From Saccoglossus kowalevskii (taxonomy: Eukaryota > Hemichordata > Enteropneusta > Harrimaniidae): DNA of 47,899 nucleotides. This document shows positions 1-13,312 of this stretch, one piece after another. The stretch is taken from contig NW_003149491.1 of assembly GCF_000003605.2 (NCBI RefSeq), positions 1-47,899 on the forward strand, given 5' to 3'. The translations under genes and the position numbers were made by a program. Below the pieces are notes generated by a model. The model was given only the letters and a program-made list of their open reading frames with translations. It was not told where the DNA came from and did no database searches. Each line of letters starts with the position of its first letter. Position 1 is the stretch's first letter.

Positions 1-256
1 AATGTGTTCACAAATATGAAACATCGCTGCAATGAGTACAAGACAGAAATACCCCTAGTTGGTTGATGTGTTCACAAATATGAAACATCACTGCAATGAG
101 TACAAGACAGAAATATCCCTAGTTGGTTGATGTGTTCACAAATATGAAACATCACTGCAATGAGTACAAGACAGAAATACCCCTAGTTGGTTCATGTGTT
201 CACAAATAAGAAACATCACTGCAATGAGTACAAGACAGAAATACCCCTAGTTGGTT
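1..256 (+). repeat. Left-edge four-monomer haplotype, recurs at 18049-18304
   Basis: The first monomer begins AATGTG instead of GATGTG and carries the rare CATCG state (A26G). The next three are a T52 copy, a plain copy, and a copy with AATAAGAAAC (T17A). The same order (CATCG, T52, plain, T17A) occurs at 18049-18304. The 193-256 copy additionally starts CATGTG. Because the window opens on a monomer boundary, the array probably continues to the left. Confidence 0.75.
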
Positions 257-896
257 GATGTGTTCACAAATATGAAACATCACTGCAATGAGTACAAGAC
301 AGAAATACCCCTAGTTGGTTGATGTGTTCACAAATATGAAACATCACTGCAATGAGTACAAGACAGAAATACCCCTGGTTGGTTGATGTGTTCACAAATA
401 TGAAACATCACTGCAATGAGTACAAGACAGAAATACCCCTAGTTGGTTGATGTGTTCACAAATATGAAACATCACTGCAATGAGTACAAGACAGAAATAT
501 CCCTAGTTGGTTGATGTGTTCACAAATATGAAACATCACTGCAATGAGTACAAGACAGAAATACCCCTAGTTGGTTGATGTGTTCACAAATATGAAACAT
601 CACTGCAATGAGTACAAGACAGAAATACCCCTAGTTGGTTGATGTGTTCACAAATATGAAACATCACTGCAATGAGTACAAGACAGAAATACCCCTAGTT
701 GGTTGATGTGTTCACAAATATGAAACATCACTGCAATGAGTACAAGACAGAAATATCCCTAGTTGGTTGATGTGTTCACAAATATGAAACATCACTGCAA
801 TGAGTACAAGACAGAAATACCCCTAGTTGGTTGATGTGTTCACAAATATGAAACATCACTGCAATGAGTACAAGACAGAAATACCCCTAGTTGGTT

Positions 897-1344
897 GATG
901 TGTTCACAAATATGAAACATCACTGCAATGAGTACAAGACAGAAATATCCCTAGTTGGTTGATGTGTTCACAAATATGAAACATCACTGCAATGAGTACA
1001 AGACAGAAATACCCCTAGTTGGTTGATGTGTTCACAAATATGAAACATCACTGCAATGAGTACAAGACAGAAATACCCCTAGTTGGTTGATGTGTTCACA
1101 AATATGAAACATCACTGCAATGAGTACAAGACAGAAATACCCCTAGTTGGTTACTGTGTTCACAAATATGAAACATCACTGCAATGAGTACAAAACAGAA
1201 ATACCCCTAGTTGGTTGATGTGTTCACAAATATGAAACATCACTGCAATGAGTACAAGACAGAAATACCCCTAGTTGGTTACTGTGTTCACAAATATGAA
1301 ACATCACTGCAATGAGTACAAGACAGAAATATCCCTAGTTGGTT
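897..1344 (+). repeat. Seven-monomer haplotype shared with the right end (46851-47298)
   Basis: Monomer states in order are T52, plain, plain, plain, ACTG-start with C-A-A-A-A-C-A-G (G42A), plain, ACTG-start with T52. The same order occurs at 46851-47298, offset 718 monomers plus 2 bp of net insertion. The G42A change next to an ACTG start is rare, so independent origin is unlikely. Differences seen are an ACTG start at 46851 and a CATCG state at 47235. Confidence 0.8.
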
Positions 1345-1920
1345 GATGTGTTCACAAATATGAAACATCACTGCAATGAGTACAAGACAGAAATATCCCT
1401 AGTTGGTTGATGTGTTCACAAATATGAAACATCACTGCAATGAGTACAAGACAGAAATACCCCTAGTTGGTTACTGTGTTCACAAATATGAAACACCACT
1501 GCAATGAGTACAAGACAGAAATATCCCTAGTTGGTTGATGTGTTCACAAATATGAAACATCACTGCAATGAGTACAAGACAGAAATACCCCTAGTTGGTT
1601 GATGTGTTCACAAATATGAAACACCACTGCAATGAGTACAAGACAGAAATATCCCTAGTTGGTTGATGTGTTCACAAATATGAAACATCACTGCAATGAG
1701 TACAAGACAGAAATATCCCTAGTTGGTTGATGTGTTCACAAATATGAAACATCACTGCAATGAGTACAAGACAGAAATATCCCTAGTTGGTTGATGTGTT
1801 CACAAATATGAAACATCACTGCAATGAGTACAAGACAGAAATACCCCTAGTTGTTTGATGTGTTCACAAATATGAAACATCACTGCAATGAGTACAAGAC
1901 AGAAATATCCCTAGTTGGTT

Positions 1921-2560
1921 GATGTGTTCACAAATATGAAACATCACTGCAATGAGTACAAGACAGAAATATCCCTAGTTGGTTGATGTGTTCACAAATA
2001 TGAAACATCACTGCAATGAGTACAAGACAGAAATACCCCTAGTCAGTTGATGTGTTCACAAATATGAAACACCACTGCAATGAGTACAAGACAGAAATAT
2101 CCCTAGTTGGTTGATGTGTTCACAAATATGAAACACCACTGCAATGAGTACAAGACAGAAATATCCCTAGTTGGTTGATGTGTTCACAAATATGAAACAT
2201 CACTGCAATGAGTACAAGACAGAAATAACCCTAGTTGGTTGATGTGTTCACAAATATGAAACACCACTGCAATGAGTACAAGACAGAAATAACCCTAGTT
2301 TGTTGATGTGTTCACAAATATGAAACATCACTGCAATGAGTACAAGACAGAAATACCCCTAGTTGGTTGATGTGTTCACAAATATGAAACATCACTGTAA
2401 TGAGTACAAGACAGAAATACGCCTAGTTGGTTGATGTGTTCACAAATATGAAACATCACTGCAATGAGTACAAGACAGAAATACCCCTAGTCGGTTGATG
2501 TGTTCACAAATATGAAACACCACTGCAATGAGTACAAGACAGAAATACCCCTAGTTGGTT
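1921..2560 (+). repeat. Ten-monomer segmental duplication, copy A (partner 14400-15039)
   Basis: This 640-bp block carries an ordered set of rare states: AGTCAGTT at 2041, two C24/T52 copies, two ATAACCC copies, AGTTTGTT ending the 2241 monomer, C30T with ATACGCC at about 2419, then AGTCGGTT. The identical order is at 14400-15039, offset 12479 bp (195 monomers minus the 1-bp deletion near 13671). Neighbouring monomers on both sides differ, so the block edges can be placed to within one monomer. Confidence 0.9.
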
Positions 2561-4160
2561 GATGTGTTCACAAATATGAAACATCACTGCAATGAGTACA
2601 AGACAGAAATATCCCTATTTGGTTGATGTGTTCACAAATATGAAACACCACTGCAATGAGTACAAGACAGAAATACCCCTAGTTGGTTGATGTGTTCACA
2701 AATATGAAACACCACTGCAATGAGTACAAGACAGAAATATCCCTAGTTGGTTGATGTGTTCACAAATATGAAACACCACTGCAATGAGTACAAGACAGAA
2801 ATATCCCTAGTTGGTTGATGTGTTCACAAATATGAAACATCACTGCAATGAGTACAAGACAGAAATACCCCTAGTTGGTTGATGTGTTCACAAATATGAA
2901 ACACCACTGCAATGAGTACAAGACAGAAATATCCCTAGTTGGTTGATGTGTTCACAAATATGAAACATCACTGCAATGAGTACAAGACAGAAATACCCCT
3001 AGTTGGTTGATGTGTTCACAAATATGAAACACCACTGTAATGAGTACAAGACAGAAATACCCCTAGTTGGTTGATGTGTTCACAAATATGAAACATCACT
3101 GCAATGAGTACAAGACAGAAATACCCCTAGTTGGTTGATGTGTTCACAAATATGAAACATCACTGCAATGAGTACAAGACAGAAATACCCCTAGTTGGTT
3201 GATGTGTTCACAAATATGAAACATCACTGCAATGAGTACAAGACAGAAATACCCCTAGTTGGTTGAAGTGTTCACAAATATGAAACACCACTGCAATGAG
3301 TACAAGACAGAAATACCCCTAGTTGGTTGATGTGTTCACAAATATGAAACATCACTGCAATGAGTACAAGACAGAAGTATCCCTAGTTGGTTGATGTGTT
3401 CACAAATATGAAACATCACTGCAATGAGTACAAGACAGAAATACCCCTAGTTGGTTGATGTGTTCACAAATATGAAACACCACTGCAATGAGTACAAGAC
3501 AGAAATATCCCTAGTTGGTTGATGTGTTCACAAATATGAAACACCACTGCAATGAGTACAAGACAGAAATATCCCTAGTTGGTTGATGTGTTCACAAATA
3601 TGAAACATCACTGCAATGAGTACAAGCCAGAAATACCCCTAGTTGGTTGATGTGTTCACAAATATGAAACATCACTGCAATGAGTACAAGACAGAAATAC
3701 CCCTAGTTGGTTGATGTGTTCACAAATATGAAACATCACTGCAAGGAGTACAAGACAGAAATATCCCTAGTTGGTTGAAGTGTTCACAAATATGAAACAT
3801 CACTGCAATGAGTACAAGACAGAAATACCCCTAGTTGGTTGATGTGTTCACAAATATGAAACATCACTGCAATGAGTACAAGCCAGAAATACCCCTAGTT
3901 GGTTGATGTGTTCACAAATATGAAACATCACTGCAATGAGTACAAGCCAGAAATATCCCTAGTTGGTTGATGTGTTCACAAATATGAAACATCACTGCAA
4001 TGAGTACAAGACAGAAATACCCCTAGTTGGTTGATGTGTTCACAAATATGAAACATCACTGCAATGAGTACAAGACAGAAATATCCCTAGTTGGTTGATG
4101 TGTTCACAAATATGAAACATCACTGTAATGAGTACAAGACAGAAATACCCCTAGTTGGTT

Positions 4161-4736
4161 GATGTGTTCACAAATATTAAACATCACTGTAATGAGTACA
4201 AGACAGAAATACCCCTAGTTGGTTGATGTGTTCACAAATACGAAACATCACTGCAATGAGTACAAGACAGAAATATCCCTAGTTGGTTGATGTGTTCACA
4301 AATATGAAACATCACTGCAATGAGTACAAGACAGAAATACCCCTAGTTGGTTGATGTGTTCACAAATATGAAACATCACTGCAATGAGTACAAGACAGAA
4401 ATACCCCTAGTTGGTTGATGTGTTCACAAATATGAAACATCACAGCAATGAGTACAAGACAGAAATACCCCTAGTTGGTTGATGTGTTCACAAATATAAA
4501 ACATCACTGCAATGAGTACAAGACAGAAATACCCCTAGTTGGTTGATGTGTTCACAAATATGAAACATCACTGCAATGAGTACAAGACAGAAATACCCCT
4601 AGTTGGTTGATGTGTTCACAAATATGAAACATCACTGCAATGAGTACAAGACAGAAATACCCCTAGTTGGTTGATGTGTTCACAAATATGAAACATCACT
4701 GCAATGAGTACAAGACAGAAATACCCCTAGTTGGTT
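4161..4736 (+). repeat. Nine-monomer haplotype, partner 38976-39551
   Basis: The order is C30T; T17C (ATACGAAAC) with T52; two plain; CACAGC (T28A); ATAAAAC (G18A); three plain. The same order is at 38976-39551, offset 34815 bp. The first monomer here has a private ATTAAAC change, and the partner has a private GATATG start. A related longer haplotype lies at 23997-25532. Confidence 0.85.
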
Positions 4737-5312
4737 GATGTGTTCACAAATATGAAACACAACTGCAATGAGTACAAGACAGAAATATCCCTAGTTGGTT
4801 GATGAGTTCACAAATATGAAACACCACTGCAATGAGTACAAGACAGAAATACCCCTAGTTGGTTGATGTGTTCACAAATATGAAACACCACTGCAATGAG
4901 TACAAGACAGAAATATCCCTAGTTGGTTGATGTGTTCACAAATATGAAACATCACTGCAATGAGTACAAGACAGAAATACCCCTAGTTGGTTGATGTGTT
5001 CACAAATATGAAACATCACTGTAATGAGTACAAGACAGAAATACCCCTAGTTGGTTGATGTGTTCACAAATATGAAACATCACTGCAATGAGTACAAGAC
5101 AGAAATATCCCTAGTTGGTTGATGTGTTCAAAAATATGAAACATCACTGCAATGAGTACAAGACAGAAATACCCCTCGTTGGTTGATGTGTTCACAAATA
5201 TGAAACACCACTGCAATGAGTACAAGACAGAAATACCCCTAGTTGGTTGAAGTGTTCACAAATATGAAACACCACTGCAATGAGTACAAGACAGAAATAC
5301 CCCTAGTTGGTT
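4737..5312 (+). repeat. Nine-monomer haplotype marked by CACAAC and GATGAG, partner 32767-33342
   Basis: A CACAAC/T52 monomer is followed by one starting GATGAGTTC (T5A), then C24/T52, plain, C30T, T52, plain, C24, and GAAGTG-start C24. The same order is at 32767-33342. The 5121 monomer has private changes (TTCAAAAAT, CCTCGTTGG). Shorter versions of this CACAAC/GATGAG pair or its GATGAG half occur near 6465, 10433 and 31741-31980. Confidence 0.8.
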
Positions 5313-5376
5313 GATGTGTTCACAAATATGAAACACAACTGCAATGAGTACAAGACAGAAATATCCCTAGTTGGTT

Positions 5377-5952
5377 GATGTGTTCACAAATATGAAACAC
5401 CACTGCAATGAGTACAAGACAGAAATACCCCTAGTTGGTTGATGTGTTCACAAATATGAAACACCACTGCAATGAGTACAAGATAGAAATATCCCTAGTT
5501 GGTTGATGTGTTCACAAATATGAAACATCACTGCAATGAGTACAAGACAGAAATACCCCTAGTTGGTTGATGTGTTCACAAATATGAAACATCACTGTAA
5601 TGAGTACAAGACAGAAATACCCCTAGTTGGTTGATGTGTTCACAAATATGAAACATCACTGCAATGAGTACAAGACAGAAATACCCCTAGTTGGTTACTG
5701 TGTTCACAAATATGAAACATCACTGCAATGAGTACAAGACAGAAATATCCCTAGTTGGTTGATGTGTTCACAAATATGAAACATCACTGCAATGAGTACA
5801 AGACAGAAATACCCCTAGTTGGTTGATGTGTTCACAAATATGAAACATCACTGCAATGAGTACAAGACAGAAATACCCCTAGTTGGTTACTGTGTTCACA
5901 AATATGAAACACCACTGCAATGAGTACAAGACAGAAATATCCCTAGTTGGTT
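5377..5952 (+). repeat. Nine-monomer block, copy 1 of 3 (also 7041-7488 and 9857-10432)
   Basis: The order is C24; C24 with AAGATAG (C44T) and T52; plain; C30T; plain; ACTG-start T52; plain; plain; ACTG-start C24/T52. All nine states recur at 9857-10432 (offset 4480 bp, 70 monomers) with one extra difference, GGCTGATG near 10111. The first seven recur at 7041-7488 (offset 1664 bp, 26 monomers). Confidence 0.87.
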
Positions 5953-8128
5953 GATGTGTTTACAAATATGAAACATCACTGCAATGAGTACAAGACAGAA
6001 ATACCCCTAGTTGGTTGATGTGTTCACAAATATGAAACACCACTGCAATGAGTACAAGACAGAAATACCCCTAGTTGGTTGATGTGTTCACAAATATGAA
6101 ACATCACTGCAATGAGTACAAGATAGAAATACCCCTAGTTGGTTGATGTGTTCACAAATATGAAACATCACTGCAATGAGTACAAGACAGAAATACCCCT
6201 AGTCGGTTGATGTGTTCACAAATATGAAACACCACTGCAATGAGTACAAGACAGAAATATCCCTAGTTGGTTGATGTGTTTACAAATATGAAACATCACT
6301 GCAATGAGTACAAGACAGAAATACCCCTAGTTGGTTGATGTGTTCACAAATATGAAACACCACTGCAATGAGTACAAGACAGAAATACCCCTAGTTGGTT
6401 ACTGTGTTCACAAATATGAAACACCACTGCAATGAGTACAAGACAGAAATATCCCTAGTTGGTTGATGAGTTCACAAATATGAAACACCACTGCAATGAG
6501 TACAAGACAGAAATACCCCTAGTTGGTTGATGTGTTCACAAATATGAAACACCACTGCAATGAGTACAAGACAGAAATATCCCTAGTTGGTTGATGTGTT
6601 CACAAATATGAAACATCACTGCAATGAGTACAAGACAGAAATACCCCTAGTTGGTTGATGTGTTCACAAATATGAAACATCACTGTAATGAGTACAAGAC
6701 AGAAATACCCCTAGTTGGTTGATGTGTTCACAAATATGAAACATCACTGTAATGAGTACAAGACAGAAATACCCCTAGTTGGTTGATGTGTTCACAAATA
6801 TGAAACATCACTGCAATGAGTACAAGACAGAAATACCCCTAGTTGGTTGATGTGTTCACAAATATGAAACACCACTGCAATGAGTACAAGACAGAAATAC
6901 CCCTAGTTGGTTGAAGTGTTCACAAATATGAAACACCACTGCAATGAGTACAAGACAGAAATACCCCTAGTTGGTTGATGTGTTCACAAATATGAAACAC
7001 CACTGCAATGAGTACAAGACAGAAATATCCCTAGTTGGTTGATGTGTTCACAAATATGAAACACCACTGCAATGAGTACAAGACAGAAATACCCCTAGTT
7101 GGTTGATGTGTTCACAAATATGAAACACCACTGCAATGAGTACAAGATAGAAATATCCCTAGTTGGTTGATGTGTTCACAAATATGAAACATCACTGCAA
7201 TGAGTACAAGACAGAAATACCCCTAGTTGGTTGATGTGTTCACAAATATGAAACATCACTGTAATGAGTACAAGACAGAAATACCCCTAGTTGGTTGATG
7301 TGTTCACAAATATGAAACATCACTGCAATGAGTACAAGACAGAAATACCCCTAGTTGGTTACTGTGTTCACAAATATGAAACATCACTGCAATGAGTACA
7401 AGACAGAAATATCCCTAGTTGGTTGATGTGTTCACAAATATGAAACATCACTGCAATGAGTACAAGACAGAAATACCCCTAGTTGGTTGATGTGTTCACA
7501 AATATGAAACACCACTGCAATGAGTACAAGACAGAAATACCCCTAGTTGGTTGAAGTGTTCACAAATATGAAACACCACTGCAATGAGTACAAGACAGAA
7601 ATACCCCTAGTTGGTTGATGTGTTCACAAATATGAAACATCACTGCAATGAGTACAAGACAGAAATATCCCTAGTTGGTTGATGTGTTCACAAATATGAA
7701 ACATCACTGTAATGAGTACAAGACAGAAATACCCCTAGTTGGTTGATGTGTTCACAAATATGAAACATCACTGTCATGAGTACAAGACAGAAATACCCCT
7801 AGTTGGTTGATGTGTTCACAAATATGAAACACCACTGCAATGAGTACAAGACAGAAATACCCCTAGTTGGTTGATGTGTTCACAAATATGAAACACCACT
7901 GCAATGAGTACAAGACAGAAATATCCCTAGTTGGTTGATGTGTTCACAAATATGAAACATCACTGCAATGAGTACAAGACAGAAATACCCCTAGTTGGTT
8001 GATGTGTTCACAAATATGAAACACCACTGCAATGAGTACAAGACAGAAATACCCCTAGTTGGTTGATGTGTTCACAAATATGAAACATCACTGCAATGAG
8101 TACAAGACAGAAATATCCCTAGTTGGTT

Positions 8129-8760
8129 GATGTGTTCACAAATATGAAACATCACTGTAATGAGTACAAGACAGAAATACCCGTAGTTGGTTGATGTGTT
8201 CACAAATATGAAACATCACTGCAATGAGTACAAGACAGAAATACCCGTAGTTGGTTGATGTGTTCACAAATAAGAAACATCACTGCAATGAGTACAAGAC
8301 AGAAATACCCGTAGTTGGTTGATGTGTTCACAAATATGAAACATCACTGCAATGAGTACAAGACAGAAATACCCGTAGTTGGTTGATGTGTTCACAAATA
8401 TGAAACATCACTGCAATGAGTACAAGACAGAAATACCCGTAGTTGGTTGATGTGTTCACAAATATGAAACACCACTGCAATGAGTACAAGACAGAAATAC
8501 CCTTAGTTGGTTGATGTGTTCACAAATATGAAACATCACTGCAATGAGTACAAGACAGAAATATCCCTAGTTGGTTGATGTGTTCACAAATATGAAACAT
8601 CACTGTAATGAGTACAAGACAGAAATACCCCTAGTTGGTTGATGTGTTCACAAATATGAAACATCACTGCAATGAGTACAAGACAGAAATACCCCTAGTT
8701 GGTTGATGTGTTCACAAATATGAAACATCACTGCAATGAGTACAAGACAGAAATACCCCT
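8129..8760 (+). repeat. CCCGTAG cluster and downstream block, partner of 46275-46850
   Basis: Five consecutive monomers carry C55G (CCCGTAG), the third with AATAAGAAAC, followed by a C24/CCCTTAG copy, T52, C30T and plain copies. From 8193 onward the same nine-monomer order occurs at 46275-46850. The C55G change creates a CpG, absent from the consensus, so this is a rare CpG-bearing stretch. Confidence 0.83.
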
Positions 8761-8832
8761 AGTTCGTTGATGTGTTCACAAATATGAAACATCACTGCAA
8801 TGAGTACAAGACAGAAATACCCCTAGTTGGTT

Positions 8833-9152
8833 GATGTGTTCACAAATATGAAACATCACTGCAATGAGTACAAGACAGAAATATCCCAAGTTGGTTGATG
8901 TGTTCACAAATATGAAACATCACTGCAGTGAGTACAAGACAGAAATACCCCTAGTTGGTTGATGTGTTCACAAATATGAAACACCACTGTAATGAGTACA
9001 AGCCAGAAATACCCCTAGTTGGTTGATGTGTTCACAAATATGAAACATCACTGCAATGAGTACAAGACAGAAATACCCCTAGTTGGATGATGTGTTCACA
9101 AATATGAAACATCACTGCAATGAGTACAAGCCAGAAATACCCCTAGTTGGTT
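8833..9152 (+). repeat. CCCAAG / GCAGTG / AAGCCAG haplotype, copy 1 of 3
   Basis: The ordered states are T52 with CCCAAG; GCAGTG; C24 with C30T and AAGCCAG; plain ending GGATGA; AAGCCAG. The same five-monomer order is at 41474-41793, and at 45123-45442 without the GCAGTG change. The copies are 32.6 and 36.2 kb away. Confidence 0.85.
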
Positions 9153-9280
9153 GATGTGTTCACAAATATGAAACATCACTGCAATGAGTACAAGCCAGAA
9201 ATATCCCTAGTTGGTTGATGTGTTCACAAATATGAAACATCACTGCAATGAGTACAAGACAGAAATACCCCTAGTTGGTT

Positions 9281-9856
9281 GATGTGTTCACAAATATGAA
9301 ACATCACTGCAATGAGTACAAGACAGAAAAACCCCAAGTTGGTTGATGTGTTCACAAATATGAAACATCACTGCAATGAGTACAAGACAGAAATACCCCT
9401 AGTTGGTTGATGTGTTCACAAATATGATACATCACTGCAATGAGTACAAGACAGAAATATCCCTAGTTGGTTGATGTGTTCACAAATATGAAACATCACT
9501 GCAATGAGTACAAGACAGAAATACCCCTAGTTGGTTGATGTGTTCACAAATATGAAACATCACTGCAATGAGTACAAGACAGAAAAACCCCAAGTTGGTT
9601 GATGTGTTCACAAATATGAAACATCACTGCAATGAGTACAAGACAGAAATACCCCTAGTTGGTTGATGTGTTCACAAATATGATACATCACTGCAATGAG
9701 TACAAGACAGAAATACCCCTAGTCGGTTGATGTGTTCACAAATAAGAAACATCACTGCAATGAGTACAAGACAGAAATACCCCTAGTTGGTTGATGTGTT
9801 CACAAATAAGAAACATCACTGCAATGAGTACGAGACAAAAATATCCCTATTTGGTT
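9281..9856 (+). repeat. Four-monomer higher-order repeat with GAAAAACCCC, partner 34815-35134
   Basis: Monomers with GAAAAACCCCAAG occur at 9281 and 9537, exactly four monomers apart, each followed by a plain copy and a GATAC copy (A20T). The second cycle continues AGTCGGTT, AATAAGAAAC, then AATAAGAAAC with CTATTTGG. That second half (9537-9856) recurs at 34815-35134. Another GAAAAACCCC monomer lies near 28971. Confidence 0.8.
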
Positions 9857-11264
9857 GATGTGTTCACAAATATGAAACACCACTGCAATGAGTACAAGAC
9901 AGAAATACCCCTAGTTGGTTGATGTGTTCACAAATATGAAACACCACTGCAATGAGTACAAGATAGAAATATCCCTAGTTGGTTGATGTGTTCACAAATA
10001 TGAAACATCACTGCAATGAGTACAAGACAGAAATACCCCTAGTTGGTTGATGTGTTCACAAATATGAAACATCACTGTAATGAGTACAAGACAGAAATAC
10101 CCCTAGTTGGCTGATGTGTTCACAAATATGAAACATCACTGCAATGAGTACAAGACAGAAATACCCCTAGTTGGTTACTGTGTTCACAAATATGAAACAT
10201 CACTGCAATGAGTACAAGACAGAAATATCCCTAGTTGGTTGATGTGTTCACAAATATGAAACATCACTGCAATGAGTACAAGACAGAAATACCCCTAGTT
10301 GGTTGATGTGTTCACAAATATGAAACATCACTGCAATGAGTACAAGACAGAAATACCCCTAGTTGGTTACTGTGTTCACAAATATGAAACACCACTGCAA
10401 TGAGTACAAGACAGAAATATCCCTAGTTGGTTGATGAGTTCACAAATATGAAACACCACTGCAATGAGTACAAGACAGAAATACCCCTAGTTGGTTGATG
10501 TGTTCACAAATATGAAACACCACTGCAATGAGTACAAGACAGAAATATCCCTAGTTGGTTGATGTGTTCACAAATATGAAACATCACTGCAATGAGTACA
10601 AGACAGAAATACCCCTAGTTGGTTGATGTGTTCACAAATATGAAACATCACTGTAATGAGTACAAGACAGAAATACCCCTAGTTGGTTGATGTGTTCACA
10701 AATATGAAACATCACTGCAATGAGTACAAGACAGAAATATCCCTAGTTGGTTGATGTGTTCACAAATATGAAACATCACTGCAATGAGTACAAGACAGAA
10801 ATACCCCTAGTTGGTTGATGTGTTCACAAATATGAAACATCACTGCAATGAGTACAAGACAGAAATACCCCTAGTTGGTTGATGTGTTCACAAATATGAA
10901 ACATCACTGCAATGAGTACAAGACAGAAATACCCCTAGTTGGTTGATGTGTTCACAAATATGAAACACAACTGCAATGAGTACAAGACAGAAATATCCCT
11001 AGTTGGTTGATGTGTTCACAAATAAGAAACATCACTGCAATGAGTACAAGACAGAAATACTCCTAGTTGGTTGAAGTGTTCACAAATATGAAACACCACT
11101 GCAATGAGTACAAGACAGAAATACCCCTAGTTGGTTGATGTGTTCACAAATATGAAACAACACTGCAATGAGTACAAGACAGAAATACCCCTAGTTGGTT
11201 GATGTGTTCACAAATATAAAACATCACTGCAATGAGTACAAGACAGAAATACCCCTAGTTGGTT

Positions 11265-12608
11265 GATGTGTTCACAAATATGAAACATCACTGCAATGAG
11301 TACAAGACAGAAATACCCCTAGTTGGTTGATGTGTTCACAAATATGAAACATCACTGCAATGAGTACAAGACAGAAATACCCCTAGTTGGTTGATGTGTT
11401 CACAAATATGAAACATCACTGCAATGAGTACAAGACAGAAATACCCCTAGTTGGTTGATGTGTTCACAAATATGAAACATCACTGCAATGAGTACAAGAC
11501 AGAAATACCCCTAGTTGGTTGATGTGTTCACAAATATGAAACATCACTGCAATGAGTACAAGACAGAAATACCCCTAGTTGGTTGATGTGTTCACAAATA
11601 TGAAACATCACTGCAATGAGTACAAGACAGTAATACCCCTAGTTGGTTGATGTGTTCACAAATATGAAACATCACTGCAATGAGTACAAGACAGAAATAC
11701 CCCTAGTTGGTTGATGTGTTCACAAATATGAAACATCACTGCAATGAGTACAAGACAGAAATACCCCTAGTTGGTTGATGTGTTCACAAATATGAAACAT
11801 CACTGCAATGAGTACAAGACAGAAATACCCCTAGTTGGTTGATGTGTTCACAAATATGAAACATCACTGCAATGAGTACAAGACAGAAATACCCCTAGTT
11901 GGTTGATGTGTTCACAAATATGAAACATCACTGCAATGAGTACAAGACAGAAATACCCCTAGTTGGTTGATGTGTTCACAAATATGAAACATCACTGCAA
12001 TGAGTACAAGACAGAAATACCCCTAGTTGGTTGATGTGTTCACAAATATGAAACATCACTGCAATGAGTACAAGACAGAAATACCTTTAGTTGGTTGATG
12101 TGTTCACAAATATGAAACATCACTGCAATGAGTACAAGACAGAAATACCTTTAGTTGATTGATGTGTTCACAAATATGAAACATCACTGCAATGAGTACA
12201 AGACAGAAATACCCCTAGTTGGTTGATGTGTTCACAAATATGAAACATCACTGCAATGAGTACAAGACAGAAATACCCCTAGTTGGTTGATGTGTTCACA
12301 AATATGAAACATCACTGCAATGAGTACAAGACAGAAATACCCCTAGTTGGTTGATGTGTTCACAAATATGAAACATCACTGCAATGAGTACAAGACAGAA
12401 ATACCCCTAGTTGGTTGATGTGTTCACAAATATGAAACATCACTGCAATGAGTACAAGACAGAAATACCCCTAGTTGGTTGATGTGTTCACAAATATGAA
12501 ACATCACTGCAATGAGTACAAGACAGAAATACCCCTAGTTGGTTGATGTGTTCACAAATATGAAACATCACTGCAATGAGTACAAGACAGAAATACCCCT
12601 AGTTGGTT
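11265..12608 (+). repeat. Near-invariant core of the array
   Basis: Of 21 monomers here I see changes in only three: A47T near 11631 and two CCTTTAG copies near 12086 and 12150, the second also with a G-to-A change (TTGATT). Runs 11265-11584, 11649-12032 and 12161-12608 look identical to the consensus. Elsewhere roughly every second monomer carries a variant. Recent local amplification or homogenisation is the usual reading; assembly collapse or consensus averaging is an alternative. Confidence 0.85.
11649..11712 (+). repeat. Reference consensus monomer (64 bp)
   Basis: This copy equals the majority consensus and is a convenient reference; monomer positions quoted elsewhere count from its first base. 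Landmarks are GATGTGTTCA at 1-10, AAATA at 12-16, ATGAAACATCACTGC at 16-30, TACAAGACAG at 37-46, a second AAATA at 47-51, CCCCTAG at 52-58 and TTGGTT at 59-64. GC is 24/64 (37.5%) and there is no CpG, including across the monomer junction. A weak dyad is visible: TGTTCA (5-10) can pair with TGAAACA (17-23) with one bulged A and a 6-nt loop. The two AAATA words lie 35 bp apart and match the size of the two internal deletions near 19.8 kb. The first base choice is arbitrary. Confidence 0.95.
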
Positions 12609-12928
12609 GATGTGTTCACAAATATGAAACACCACTGCAATGAGTACAAGACAGAAATACCCCTAGTTGGTTGATGTGTTCACAAATATGAAACACCACT
12701 GCAATGAGTACAAGACAGAAATACCCCTAGTTGGTTGATGTGTTCACAAATATGAAACACCACTGCAATGAGTACAAGACAGAAATACCCCTAGTTGGTT
12801 GATGTGTTCACAAATATGAAACATAACTGCAATGAGTACAAGACAGAAATACCCCTAGTTGGTTGATGTGTTCACAAATATGAAACATCACTGCAATGAG
12901 TACAAGACAGAAATACCCCTAGTTGGTT

Positions 12929-13312
12929 GATGTGTTCACAAATATGAAACATCACAGCAATGAGTACAAGACAGAAATACCCCTAGTTGGTTGATGTGTT
13001 CACAAATATGAAACACCAATGCAATGAGTACAAGACAGTAATACCCCTAGTTGGTTGATGTGTTCACAAATATGAAACACCACTGCAATGAGTACAAGAC
13101 AGTAATACCCCTAGTTGGTTGATGTGTTCACAAATATGAAACATCACTGCAATGAGTACAAGACAGAAATACCCCTAGTTGGTTGATGTGTTCACAAATA
13201 TGAAACATCACTGCAATGAGTACAAGACAGTAATACCCCTAGTTGGTTGATGTGTTCACAAATATGAAACATCACTGCAATGAGTACAAGACAGAAATAC
13301 CCCTAGTTGGTT
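12929..13312 (+). repeat. CACAGC / CAGTAAT haplotype, copy 1 (also 22909 and 27517)
   Basis: Ordered states are CACAGC; C24 with CAATGC and CAGTAAT (A47T); C24 with CAGTAAT; plain; CAGTAAT; plain. A near-identical order starts at 27517, sharing the rare CAATGC (C27A), and at 22909 without it. The A47T state is almost confined to 11.6-28.1 kb of the array. Confidence 0.8.
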
